From the NCBI GenBank assembly GCA_023391695.1, contig JAEWAK010000019.1, forward strand, positions 1 to 40,570: 40,570 bases of DNA, written 5' to 3'. Source of the stretch: Bacillota bacterium (GTDB taxonomy: Bacteria; Bacillota; Clostridia; Lachnospirales; Lachnospiraceae). Below, piece after piece: positions 22,501 to 31,157 of this stretch. Positions within the stretch are counted from its first letter, which is position 1. Every line of letters begins with the position of its first letter. The notes under the pieces are model-generated. The model had not been told where the DNA came from. It was given only the letters and a program-made list of their open reading frames with translations, and ran no database searches. Position numbers and translations under genes: made by a program.

Positions 22501-24195
22501 ATGATTATAGGAATTGATTTAGGAACGACAAATAGTCTGGCTGCGTATTTTACGGAAAGTGGTCCCAAAATTATTCCGAACCGCTTAGGAAAACATCTGA
22601 CCCCATCGGTGGTCAGCATTGATGAAAATGACCAGATTTATGTTGGTGAAACGGCGAAAGAAAGAATGTATCTTTTTCCGGAGAGTTCGGCCGGTGTTTT
22701 TAAACGTGATATGGGAAGCCAAAGAAAGTACGCCCTGGGCAAGAAGGAATTTACGGCGGAAGAATTGTCTTCTTTTATTCTGAAAGCCTTAAAAGAGGAT
22801 GCGGAGATTTATTTAAAGGAGAAAGTGACGGAGGCAGTAATCAGTGTTCCTGCGTATTTTAATAATGAAAGAAGAAAAGCGACGAAGCGGGCCGGAGAGT
22901 TGGCAGGGCTTAAGGTTGAGCGCATTATCAGTGAGCCGACTGCCGCAGCCATATCCTATGGCTTATACCAAAACCGGGAAAATGCCAAATTTTTGGTTTT
23001 TGACCTGGGCGGCGGTACCTTTGACGTATCCATATTGGAATTATTTGATTCAATCATAGAAGTACGGGCTGTGGCCGGAGATAATTTTTTAGGCGGGGAA
23101 GAATTTACCCAGGTGCTGGAGCAGATGTTTTATGACCATCACAAGGAAATTGACAAAAACAGCCTTGGCCTTAAGACCCTGGAACACATTCGTAAGCAGG
23201 CAGAACTGTGCAAGCTTGGATTTTCGGAAAACCGGATTTCAAAAATGGTGTGTAAGATTAAGGATGAACCCGTGGAATATACGGTAGATACGGAGGAATA
23301 TGAGAAAAACTGTGAGGTGCTGTTTGAAAAAATAAGACAGCCCATAAAACGGAGCCTGGCAGACGCCAATATCCGCATATCCGACATTGATAAAGTGGTT
23401 TTGGTAGGCGGCGGTACTAAATTATGGATCGTGCGTAAATTTGTCAGCAAGCTGTTTGGCATTATCCCGGATACGAATATTAATCCCGACGAAGCAGTTG
23501 CACTTGGAGCAGCGGTCCAGGGTGCCATGAAGGAAAGGGATATAGCCGTAAAAGAGGTTATTTTAACGGATGTCTGCCCTTTTACCCTGGGAACGGAAGT
23601 TGTATTGGACCGGGGCAATGACCGGATGGAAGGCGGGCACTTTTGCCCCATCATTGAGCGGAATACCACAATCCCGGCCAGCCGGACCGAGCGTTTATAT
23701 ACGGTTAAGGATAACCAGACAAAAATACGTGTAAATGTCCTGCAGGGTGAGAGCCGGTTTGCTTACAACAATCTGCCCCTTGGGGAACTGGTGATCGAAG
23801 TCCCCGGGGCTAAGGCCGGGGAGGAAGCGGTTGATGTCACCTATACTTATGATGTCAATGCCATTCTGGAGGTTGAGGTTAAAGTAATTTCTACCGGAAA
23901 AACCGTAAGGAAGGTAATTAAAAGCCAGTATACCGAAATGGATGATGAGGAAATAGAAAAACGCCTGGAAGAGATCTCTTATCTTAAAATACATCCCAGA
24001 GATAAGGAGGAAAACAAATTCCTTGTATTAAAGGGGGAAGGGCTTTATGAAGAAAGCATCGGTATGGACCGGATCCGGATCGAAAAGGCCCTTCAAAAAT
24101 TTGAGGATGCCTTAAATACCCAGAATAATAATACCATCGAAGGCGCGAAAAGAGAGTTTAAGGAATTTTTGGAAGAGATGGAAGAAAAAGAATAA
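22501..24195 (+). CDS. hscC: HscC-like Hsp70 chaperone
   Basis: A 564-residue Hsp70-family ATPase. The nucleotide-binding domain shows GIDLGTTNSLAAYF (4-17), VISVPAYFNNERRKAT, ISEPTAAAISYGL, VFDLGGGTFDVS and VLVGGGTKLWIV. The substrate-binding part begins near VILTDVCPFTLGTEVV and the protein ends soon after a short helical tail, so it is smaller than DnaK (about 610-640). Length, FKRDMGSQRKY and the DICP/DVCP-type start of the substrate domain fit HscC, a specialised Hsp70. In E. coli hscC also lies by atypical J-protein genes, paralleling the J/TPR gene here. GAGG about 9 nt upstream supports ATG 22501. A GrpE gene is not nearby. The 3' end carries an 18-bp tandem duplication spanning the stop. 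Confidence 0.87.
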   Translation: MIIGIDLGTTNSLAAYFTESGPKIIPNRLGKHLTPSVVSIDENDQIYVGETAKERMYLFPESSAGVFKRDMGSQRKYALGKKEFTAEELSSFILKALKEDAEIYLKEKVTEAVISVPAYFNNERRKATKRAGELAGLKVERIISEPTAAAISYGLYQNRENAKFLVFDLGGGTFDVSILELFDSIIEVRAVAGDNFLGGEEFTQVLEQMFYDHHKEIDKNSLGLKTLEHIRKQAELCKLGFSENRISKMVCKIKDEPVEYTVDTEEYEKNCEVLFEKIRQPIKRSLADANIRISDIDKVVLVGGGTKLWIVRKFVSKLFGIIPDTNINPDEAVALGAAVQGAMKERDIAVKEVILTDVCPFTLGTEVVLDRGNDRMEGGHFCPIIERNTTIPASRTERLYTVKDNQTKIRVNVLQGESRFAYNNLPLGELVIEVPGAKAGEEAVDVTYTYDVNAILEVEVKVISTGKTVRKVIKSQYTEMDDEEIEKRLEEISYLKIHPRDKEENKFLVLKGEGLYEESIGMDRIRIEKALQKFEDALNTQNNNTIEGAKREFKEFLEEMEEKE

Positions 24196-24213
24196 ATGGA
24201 AGAAAAAGAATAG
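24178..24213 (+). repeat. 18-bp tandem duplication at the hscC stop codon
   Basis: ATGGAAGAAAAAGAATAA (24178-24195) is directly repeated as ATGGAAGAAAAAGAATAG (24196-24213). The duplication includes the last five codons and the stop; the second copy is outside the gene. It is a local slip event, probably neutral. Confidence 0.85.
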
Positions 24214-24235
24214 ATGAATTTTCACTTTGCATAAA

Positions 24236-24276
24236 GGATGGGCGCTGTCAGTATTAAATACAGCGTCCATCCTTTA
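24236..24276 (+). terminator. Intrinsic terminator of the J/hscC operon
   Basis: GGATGGGCGCTGT (24236-24248) pairs with ACAGCGTCCATCC (24260-24272), 13 bp with one G-U, followed by TTTAT. It is a strong stem with a short T-run. Confidence 0.75.
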
Positions 24277-24292
24277 TACATTAGGAAATTAG

Positions 24293-24349
24293 GCCTCTTG
24301 CACAAAAAGTTTCGTGAAAGAGGCACACCGTACATATAGGCACACCGTA
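24293..24349. repeat. Hairpin followed by a direct repeat of AGGCACACCGTA
   Basis: GCCTCTTgCAC pairs with GTGaAAGAGGC (24293-24324, one mismatch), and AGGCACACCGTA occurs at 24321-24332 and 24338-24349 (17-nt period). No gene is seen. It may be residue of a repeat element. Confidence 0.5.
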
Positions 24350-24417
24350 AATAGTGAAATATGCTGACTTTGCGGGCCCGCACCCGGCACTAAGACATAC
24401 TAAGGCGTACACTTTGT

Positions 24418-24576
24418 TCAATGTTGTTCCCCCGGTATATCATTCTGTAAATACCTGTGCATCGTTCTGTACAGATTTTCCTTATCCGGTATTAACAAAG
24501 TCCCGATACAGTTCCACTGCACTTGTGTTGGTTCATAACTGCCGGGAAAAATCATTCCCGGAATTATGCACAGGTA
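24418..24576. other. Structured element bounded by an 11-bp inverted repeat; unexplained
   Basis: TACCTGTGCAT (24452-24462) and ATGCACAGGTA (24566-24576) enclose about 100 nt that contains a further perfect hairpin CCGGGAA/TTCCCGG (24542-24561) and the pair CTGTA/TACAG. It could be a folded RNA of no class I know. The minus strand also carries a 45-codon frame (24555 to 24418, with QWNCIGTLLIPDKENLYRTM inside) that reads like a protein remnant but has no ribosome site. The rest of the gap shows nothing clear until the promoter at 24650. Confidence 0.4.
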
Positions 24577-24649
24577 ATCAAACGTAATATAGGATAAACA
24601 TAAGGATATCTTAGGTATGTTTTAGTAACATAAGGCATAGAAATAATAC

Positions 24650-24677
24650 TTGACAAAGTGGTAAATTGTGGTAACAT
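24650..24677 (+). promoter_or_regulatory. Promoter of the FMN-binding surface protein gene
   Basis: TTGACA (24650-24655), 16-nt spacer, TAACAT (24672-24677). The start would fall near 24684, just before an 18-bp palindrome. It shares TTGACAAAxTGG and TGGTAACAT with the ATPase promoter at 13978. Confidence 0.6.
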
Positions 24678-24690
24678 AAAATTTGTTAAG

Positions 24691-24708
24691 GGTTAGCATA
24701 TGCTAACC
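24691..24708. promoter_or_regulatory. Perfect 18-bp palindrome, probable operator
   Basis: GGTTAGCATATGCTAACC is a perfect palindrome just downstream of the promoter and 43 nt before the start codon. The position fits a repressor operator. The half-site GGTTAGC recalls DtxR/IdeR-type iron boxes but the spacing differs, so I do not assign a regulator. Confidence 0.6.
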
Positions 24709-24751
24709 ATATCTTTTGTACTTGATAACAACTGACAACAAGGAGATTATT

Positions 24752-27700
24752 ATGCTGAAAAGATTAATGGGAAAAGTAAAACAGAAAATTGCCCTGTGTA
24801 TGACAGGGGTACTGATTTTAACTTCTTTTGTGGTTCCGGCCTCGGCGGCAGGCGGCTATTCCTATTCCGACGGGGATTATACCGGCACCGGCACAGGGCG
24901 CGGGGGGACTTTATCCGCTACGGTTACGGTTTCCGGAAGTGCGATTACGGCAATATCGGTGGGTGAAAACAGCGAAACCCCGGTATATCTGGAAAAGGCA
25001 AAAGAGGTAATTGATGAAATCATTGAGGAACAAAGTATGGATGTGGACACCGTTTCCGGTGCCACACTGAGCAGCAGGGCAATTATTGAGGCTGTAAAAG
25101 ATGCGCTTGAACAGGCCTATACCGGGATTTTCGACTCCGGTAACGGAACGAAAAAGTCTCCGTTTTCTATCGCAGAGACAGAACAGCTGGAGGATTTCCG
25201 TGACTCCGTCAATGGCGGTGAGTCCTACGAAAACCAATATATTGCCTTAAGTCAGGATATAGATATCGGAGAAAGTGAGTGGATGCCCATTGACGGATTT
25301 GCAGGTACATTTGATGGAGCAGGATATGTGATCAACGGTCTGACCATTGGGTCCCCGGAAAACAGTGCGGAAGTGGCATATGCCGGATTGTTTAGCACTC
25401 TTGAAAAAACTGCCGTAATAAAGAATTTAGGCCTTGAGGAGGTTGCAATTTATGTATCCGGTGATACGATGACATATGCCGGCGGCCTGGCGGGAAAAAC
25501 CAATAACGGCACGAACGGCCAGGGGACGCTTATTGATAATTGCTATGTGACAGGAACTAAGGTTGCTTCGGAAACAACATCGGGAGCACTTAGTTATGCC
25601 GGAGGACTGGTGGGCTCTCTTGGCAGTTATGGCACTGTGGCCAATTGCCGGACGGATATTTCAGTCAATTCCAGGGCCGGCGGAACACTGTCTTCTTATG
25701 CCGGCGGATTGAGTTCCATGGCCGCAGGGAATACAACCGTTGTGAACTGCTATACCCTGGGTGATGTGACCGGTACAAGTGCGAATACAAATATGGGAGC
25801 CGTTGCCGGCGGATTGCTTGGGATGCAGGGCGGAAAATCCTATAACTGCTATTCCCTGAGTAAGGTTACGGCCAATAATGTAAAAGCGGACGGTTCTTAC
25901 CAGACGGCAGTAAATTCACCGGTGGGTGCACTGGCCGGCCAGGTAACGGGCAGCGGACAGATGGATACCATGTATTATGCTGCCGATACTTCTGTTGTCA
26001 TAAATGATACGGTACAAAGCCCAGTCTCTGCGGTAGGCAGGGGTGCAGCCAATGGGGAGCCCACAAATCTATTTGGCATCAGCGGGGAGGAAGCTGCTTC
26101 GGAAAGCTTTGCCGCGGCAATGAATAACGGACTGAAATCGGTAAGTATTACGGTTCCGGATAGTATATCCCTGTATGCCTGGGAGTTTTATGACGGAAAG
26201 GTGACTTTAAGCAGTACAGTTTATGTTAATCCTGATATCGGAAGCGATATATTTGCAGGAGGAGAGGGTACGAAGGAAAATCCTTATCTGATTCAGACAG
26301 AGGAACAGCTTCGTGATTTTGCCGTATCCCTGAATGAAAAAATTGACTATGCAGGAATTTTTATAGAACTTGCGGACGATATCGACGTAAGCAGCGGGGA
26401 CTGGGTTCCCGTCGGTCTTGGGGAATATGCTTTTTGCGGCACTTTTAACGGGGCAGGATACCGGATAAGGGGGCTGAAATACGGCAGTAAGGAAGCACCC
26501 GAAAATGCCGACGGTTATGTTTATATCGGCCTTTTCGGAGTCATCGGGGAAAATGGCCTTGTTAAAAACCTGGGCCTTGAAGAGGTGAGTCTTTATACCG
26601 TCGGAGAATATTCCACGAATACGGCAGCCATAGCAGGCTATCTGGCCCTTGGAGGAATTGACAACTGCTATGCCGTTGGTACGGTTAACAGTAAAACCAC
26701 CGGTGCCGGAAATAATTTTGCAGGCGGCCTGGTGGGCAATCAATATAAGGGTTATATTATAAACAGCTGGGCGGACGTGGAGGTCCGTTCGGAGGCGGTC
26801 GGACAGTATGTGTCGGAAGCGGGAGGCTTGGTTTCTCTGAATAACCGGGGCCTGATTGCCAACTGCTATACCTTGGGTGACGCTTCCGGAGATGCTGTCA
26901 GGGCATCGGAAGGTATGGCCTATGTCAGCAATCTGGCAGCCTGCCAGGCGGGAACCATGATAAATTGCTATGTGCTGGGTAATGCAACGGCGGATTCCTA
27001 TTCCTACTATTTGGGGGCTGTTTCCGGTATGACAACCGGTATCGGCAAGGGATACTTAGCTTATTACAACAAAGACGCCACGCAAAAGATTGACGGCCGT
27101 ATACCGGACCCCTTTGTAGCGGTGGGTACCACCATCAGTATGACCGAGGATGGGATTACTTCCAGCGGCTTTAATTACGGATTGGCCGGGTTTACCCTGG
27201 CAGAAATGAAATCCGGTACTCTTGCGGAAATACTGAACAATAACTTTAAGTCTTTTCCCGTAGAGCTTTCCCAGTGGCTGCCTGAGGGCAGGACGCTTAA
27301 GACCTGGCAGTATGATACGGAACAAAATCTTGTGGTCCATACCGGCACAGAAGCTTCCGTTACTTATGTGCCCGTTGTGATTGAGGACGATACGCCGGTT
27401 TCCTATAAGGCAGGGACTTATTACGGCCGTGCCGGCAGTAATTCTGAAATCGTCGTAGGTGTTACGGTTACAAAGGATAAGATTACTGCAATTGATATTG
27501 TAAGCCAAAGCAAAGAAAGCAATTTTGATTCTTCGGCTGTTCTTACGGCTGTTTTAGAGGCACAGAGCACCAAGATAGATTATGATACGGGGAATGCTTA
27601 TGTTACGGGACTTCTGGAGGCCATTGAAGCGGCGCTTGAAAAGGCTGCCGTGGGGGATATGTCCGGCTACGGTGCGGTGAATCCGGATATCTTTGCAGGG

Positions 27701-30190
27701 GGTACGGGCAAAGAAGAGGACCCTTACAGAATTTCCAATGCCAGGGAGCTGGAAGCCTTTGCGGCATCCATTAACGAAGATGAAAGCTATGAAGGGGCGT
27801 TTGTTGTACTGACAGCGGACATATCCCTTGCCGGCGTTAACTGGATCCCTTCGGGGGGAGGCAATGGGCCCTATGCCTTTAGCGGTACCTTTGACGGACG
27901 GGGACACACCATAGACGCCATGGCGATCGGCAGCGAAGTACAGCCGTCGGATTACCAGTATGCCGGTCTTTTTGGATATGCGAATCACGGAGTGATCAAA
28001 AATGTAAACCTGACCGGCGCAGAAATTAATAACCATTATACGGGAGACGGCCGTGCCTATGCCGGAGTGCTTGCCTCTGCAATAGAAAACGGAACATTTA
28101 TTGAAGGCTGCTCTGCCGGGGGAAGCTTAAACAACCAGGCTAAAAACATGAGCTATGTCGGCGGGCTGATCGGCTATACCTCCGGAATTGACGGAGCGGA
28201 GTCTTACATCACCAACAGTTATACCGATGCGGATGTGACGGGAACCACCGCTGCCTCCTGGATCTATGTCGGCGGTATCTCCGGGCTGAACAACCGAACT
28301 TATATTATTAACTGCTATACCCTGGGGGATGTGTCCGGAAACAGCACCAATAACATGAACAAGGCGGCAGCCGGGGGCATTGCAGGCTTTCAGGCAGGAT
28401 ACGTAAGGAACTGCTATGCCATGGGAAATATAAATTCCATGCCCGCCTCCACGGATGTTGGCGGTTATGCAGGCAGGCATACCGGAATTGCCACAACCTA
28501 TTATGCTTATTACAATACGGATGCAATCCAGTATTCCGGCAATACCCGAATTGAACCGGTCCAGGGAGTCGGTGTTTATACCCCCTCTTCCAGTACCGGG
28601 CTGGTTACGGCGGAGCATGTGGAAGGCGTAAGTGAAAACCGAATGAAAAGTGAGGAATTTCCTGCACTGCTTAACGGAAATCTGGCCGACAGCAATGTGG
28701 CCGGTGCAATACCCCAAAATACTGCCCTAAAATCCTGGGTTTATGACCCGGTGCTTGGTCTGGCGGTGTTGGAAGGAACTTCCGGTGACAACTCCGGCGG
28801 CGGTAATACTACTCCAGACAGAAACGGATCATCCACCCGGAATCCTTCAGCAGAAACAGCAGATAATACCATTACACTGGAGGGATTTGACGGTAAAGCC
28901 GGAATAACCGTAGCCAAAGCCGATGCTAACGGTAGGATAAATGCAGTCGTAAGTCTTCCGGCGGATCAGATTCTCAGCCAGGCGCAAGGACTTGGAGAGG
29001 GAGATAAACTAAAAGTTACCGTCCCGATTACCTCCGAGGAGCTGCTCAACAGTCTGAAGGATAAAGAAAGCCGGGAAGTCAGTATTACGGTGTCCCTGCC
29101 GGACAGCATAAGGAATCATAAAGCCGTCGAAATCAATATACTTCTGGTTAAAAATTTACTGGAAACAGCGAGAGAGGAAGGCAAGACTGTCATAGCCTCC
29201 GTGGCGGGTGATAACGGAAGGGTGCGTTATTCCTGGACTTTTGCGGGAGACGATCTTAAAAAATCCGGACGGGAATTTGCCGACGTCAACCTGACCCTGG
29301 AGCGGAAAGGGGTTATCCTTGCTAAAGATAGTGTGAGGATTTCCCAGGAAGCAGCAAAAGATATCTCAGGCGGTTTTGCGGCCGGATTCTCCCAGGAAGG
29401 CCTTCTGCCTGCACAGGCAAAGGTGAAAATCTATGTAGGGGACCTGCCGGGAACAGACGGGAACATAATACCCGGAAGCCGGATATATCTTTATCATAGA
29501 AATAACGAAACCGGAAAACTGGAAACCCTGCCTTATTGTTATCAATATTCCGTGGATCAGGAGGGTTATATAGCGGTGGACCTGATTCATTGCTCTGACT
29601 ATGTAATGCTGCCGCAAAAAGCCGATAACAGTCTTATCACATCATTGCTGAAACAGATTAGCGTAACGGCGGATGAAACGACCCTGTATACGGGAGGGAC
29701 AGGTGATTCGACGTCAGACATCCGTATTAATCTGCCATATTCCCTGGAACTTGTCAAGGATCTGAAAGACCGGACCTCAAGCAGTGCAATCGGCGGAGTT
29801 ACGGTCACCTACCAGTCCGGCAATAAGGCGGTGGCGTCGGTTGACAGCAACGGCAGGATCACTGCCCAAAAAGCAGGAACCGCAAAGATAACGGCAACCG
29901 TAACCCTTTACAGCGGAAAGAGTAAAAAGGTGACTATGACGGTTACGGTAAAAGAACCCTATCTCATAATTACGAGCGGTACAAAAACAGTAAAAGCCGG
30001 AGACAGCATAGTCTATAAAGTAAAAGGTTATGGATTGGATACGGATAATCTGGAGTGGACCACTGCGAAAAAGGGTATCGTAGTGATCAACAAAGTGACC
30101 GGCAAAGCCAATGCGAAATCCAAAGGGACGGATTATGTTATCGCAAAGGCAGGTAATGCTTCGGTTCGGGCAAAGGTTGTGGTGAAATAA
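24752..30190 (+). CDS. Large secreted FMN-binding and repeat-containing surface protein
   Basis: A 1812-residue exported protein. The signal peptide (about 1-33) ends in VPASAAGG. FMN-binding domain 1 (about 35-120) carries DTVSGAT with SGAT at 102-105, the ApbE-type flavinylation site where Thr takes covalent FMN. Three long GLUG-like modules follow, opening with GTKKSPF, GTKENPYLI and GKEEDPYRI (nt about 25145, 26268 and 27708). Before the third, a second FMN_bind-like domain (about 895-970) has DTGNAY in place of DTVSGAT and probably cannot be flavinylated. The C-terminus has a Big2 domain and an Ig-like end, with no LPXTG. AAGGAG 7 nt before ATG 24752 sets the start; an in-frame TTG lies 12 codons upstream. 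A role in extracellular electron transfer is possible but unproven. Confidence 0.83.
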   Translation: MLKRLMGKVKQKIALCMTGVLILTSFVVPASAAGGYSYSDGDYTGTGTGRGGTLSATVTVSGSAITAISVGENSETPVYLEKAKEVIDEIIEEQSMDVDTVSGATLSSRAIIEAVKDALEQAYTGIFDSGNGTKKSPFSIAETEQLEDFRDSVNGGESYENQYIALSQDIDIGESEWMPIDGFAGTFDGAGYVINGLTIGSPENSAEVAYAGLFSTLEKTAVIKNLGLEEVAIYVSGDTMTYAGGLAGKTNNGTNGQGTLIDNCYVTGTKVASETTSGALSYAGGLVGSLGSYGTVANCRTDISVNSRAGGTLSSYAGGLSSMAAGNTTVVNCYTLGDVTGTSANTNMGAVAGGLLGMQGGKSYNCYSLSKVTANNVKADGSYQTAVNSPVGALAGQVTGSGQMDTMYYAADTSVVINDTVQSPVSAVGRGAANGEPTNLFGISGEEAASESFAAAMNNGLKSVSITVPDSISLYAWEFYDGKVTLSSTVYVNPDIGSDIFAGGEGTKENPYLIQTEEQLRDFAVSLNEKIDYAGIFIELADDIDVSSGDWVPVGLGEYAFCGTFNGAGYRIRGLKYGSKEAPENADGYVYIGLFGVIGENGLVKNLGLEEVSLYTVGEYSTNTAAIAGYLALGGIDNCYAVGTVNSKTTGAGNNFAGGLVGNQYKGYIINSWADVEVRSEAVGQYVSEAGGLVSLNNRGLIANCYTLGDASGDAVRASEGMAYVSNLAACQAGTMINCYVLGNATADSYSYYLGAVSGMTTGIGKGYLAYYNKDATQKIDGRIPDPFVAVGTTISMTEDGITSSGFNYGLAGFTLAEMKSGTLAEILNNNFKSFPVELSQWLPEGRTLKTWQYDTEQNLVVHTGTEASVTYVPVVIEDDTPVSYKAGTYYGRAGSNSEIVVGVTVTKDKITAIDIVSQSKESNFDSSAVLTAVLEAQSTKIDYDTGNAYVTGLLEAIEAALEKAAVGDMSGYGAVNPDIFAGGTGKEEDPYRISNARELEAFAASINEDESYEGAFVVLTADISLAGVNWIPSGGGNGPYAFSGTFDGRGHTIDAMAIGSEVQPSDYQYAGLFGYANHGVIKNVNLTGAEINNHYTGDGRAYAGVLASAIENGTFIEGCSAGGSLNNQAKNMSYVGGLIGYTSGIDGAESYITNSYTDADVTGTTAASWIYVGGISGLNNRTYIINCYTLGDVSGNSTNNMNKAAAGGIAGFQAGYVRNCYAMGNINSMPASTDVGGYAGRHTGIATTYYAYYNTDAIQYSGNTRIEPVQGVGVYTPSSSTGLVTAEHVEGVSENRMKSEEFPALLNGNLADSNVAGAIPQNTALKSWVYDPVLGLAVLEGTSGDNSGGGNTTPDRNGSSTRNPSAETADNTITLEGFDGKAGITVAKADANGRINAVVSLPADQILSQAQGLGEGDKLKVTVPITSEELLNSLKDKESREVSITVSLPDSIRNHKAVEINILLVKNLLETAREEGKTVIASVAGDNGRVRYSWTFAGDDLKKSGREFADVNLTLERKGVILAKDSVRISQEAAKDISGGFAAGFSQEGLLPAQAKVKIYVGDLPGTDGNIIPGSRIYLYHRNNETGKLETLPYCYQYSVDQEGYIAVDLIHCSDYVMLPQKADNSLITSLLKQISVTADETTLYTGGTGDSTSDIRINLPYSLELVKDLKDRTSSSAIGGVTVTYQSGNKAVASVDSNGRITAQKAGTAKITATVTLYSGKSKKVTMTVTVKEPYLIITSGTKTVKAGDSIVYKVKGYGLDTDNLEWTTAKKGIVVINKVTGKANAKSKGTDYVIAKAGNASVRAKVVVK

Positions 30191-30292
30191 GGAGATAAAG
30201 GAGATTAATGAGAGTAATGTAGTAAGACTATAACGGATTCATACTTTCATTTATTATTTATTTTACGTATTATGGTTTTTAACCTATTAAGG

Positions 30293-30338
30293 AAGTCTAG
30301 CTCCCGCCTGTTTAAAAGTGGTAGCTAGACTTAACTTT
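30293..30338. terminator. Terminator-like hairpin after the surface protein gene
   Basis: AAGTCTAGCT (30293-30302) pairs perfectly with AGCTAGACTT (30323-30332), followed by AACTTTTC. It lies about 100 nt after the stop. The T-run is interrupted, so termination strength is uncertain. Confidence 0.55.
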
Positions 30339-30416
30339 TCAGTGGAGGACAGGGTCCGGTCAGGGCCTTTGCTGAAACAGGAGCATAGCTGCATAATAGG
30401 TCATTGACATATAAAG

Positions 30417-30437
30417 CGGAATGCAAAATTCCGTTTT
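30417..30437 (+). terminator. Small terminator-like hairpin
   Basis: CGGAAT (30417-30422) and ATTCCG (30428-30433) with a 5-nt loop, followed by TTTT. It may back up the hairpin at 30293. Confidence 0.45.
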
Positions 30438-30449
30438 AACTACAAACAG

Positions 30450-30498
30450 ACGTGCTGCATGATGACTTAGGTAGTCATTTTGCGGCACGTTTGCTTTA
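30450..30498. terminator. Bidirectional terminator between the surface protein gene and queT
   Basis: ACGTGCTGCA (from 30450) with ATGACT (30462-30467) pairs with AGTCAT (30473-30478) and TGCGGCACGT (30481-30490), about 16 pairs with a small internal loop, followed on the plus strand by TTGCTTTAT. It lies between converging genes, about 80 nt past the queT stop. Confidence 0.6.
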
Positions 30499-30572
30499 TA
30501 TAATCCGTTCTTTTAATCGATAAGGAATTACCAAGATTATTGAGTGAGACACAAAAGTTGGAGGGAAATATA

Positions 30573-31058
30573 TCAAAAATGTAATTTAAATATAATATTT
30601 TTGTACTTATTCAGAACAAGTAATAATATCAAGCCCAATACCCCGCAGGAGATTACTTCTCCAATTCCAACGGTCAGCATCATAAAGGGAATTGTCAGTG
30701 GCAGCGCGTAAGCATACCGGAGTATCCAGGGTATGATAATTGTATTGGCTAAAATAGGCGGAAGGGGAACAAGAAATTTATGCCTGCGTAATACATAGGA
30801 ACCGATTGCACCGATTAAGGTTGCCAGGCTTCCGAATATGATATCAAGTATGTCAGCACCGGTAAGCAGGTTGGCTAACAGGCATCCGATGGTCACTCCC
30901 GGTATGGCGGCAGGGGTAAAATAAGGTAAAATGGTCAGTGCTTCAGCAATCCTGACCTGTATGTAGGAAAAGCTGATGGGTTTAAAAACATAAACCAGGA
31001 CCACGTAGATCGCTGCGATTAAGGCAGCCTGGGTAATAAAAAGAGTTTTGGTTTTCAT
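30573..31058 (-). CDS. queT: QueT-family transporter, queuosine precursor (preQ1/preQ0) uptake
   Basis: A 161-residue integral membrane protein of the QueT family, the substrate-binding (S) component of an ECF transporter, with about five to six helices. Family motifs seen are YIQVRIAEALTILPYFTPAAIPGVTIGC at residues 32-59 and DIIFGSLATLIGAIGSYV near 70-87. It should import a queuine/preQ1 precursor for tRNA modification. AAAGGAG 8 nt before ATG 31058 supports the start. A preQ1-I aptamer in its leader is strong independent support. Shared ECF energising components are not encoded in the window. Confidence 0.9.
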   Translation of the reverse strand: MKTKTLFITQAALIAAIYVVLVYVFKPISFSYIQVRIAEALTILPYFTPAAIPGVTIGCLLANLLTGADILDIIFGSLATLIGAIGSYVLRRHKFLVPLPPILANTIIIPWILRYAYALPLTIPFMMLTVGIGEVISCGVLGLILLLVLNKYKNIIFKLHF

Positions 31059-31084
31059 ATGAAATTCTCCTTTAGTTTTGTTTT

Positions 31085-31110
31085 ACGTCAGGAAGGTTAC
31101 GAACTGACGT
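31085..31110 (-). other. Hairpin in the queT leader (expression platform?)
   Basis: ACGTCAG (31085-31091) and CTGACGT (31104-31110) pair around a 12-nt loop, between the preQ1 aptamer and the ribosome site. On the minus strand it is followed by AAAACAAAAC, not a T-run, so it does not look like an intrinsic terminator; translational control is more likely. Confidence 0.5.
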
Positions 31111-31127
31111 TATGTGATTAACGCAAG

Positions 31128-31157
31128 CCTTGATTTATAAGGGTTTGCGACCTTATT
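31128..31157 (-). ncRNA. preQ1-I riboswitch aptamer
   Basis: Minus strand AAGGTCGCAAACCCTT, followed by ATAAATCAAGG, reproduces the plan of the Thermoanaerobacter tengcongensis preQ1-I aptamer (GGGTCGCAGTAACCCC then an A-rich tail ending in AAGG). The P1 stem ATAAGG/CCTTAT has 6 bp. It senses preQ1 and usually represses. The downstream QueT gene is the expected target. Identification rests on close string similarity and context. Confidence 0.85.

Noticed and set aside
24354..24587. 77-codon plus-strand frame
   Set aside because: No ribosome site, proline/cysteine-rich chance composition, covers the structured element.
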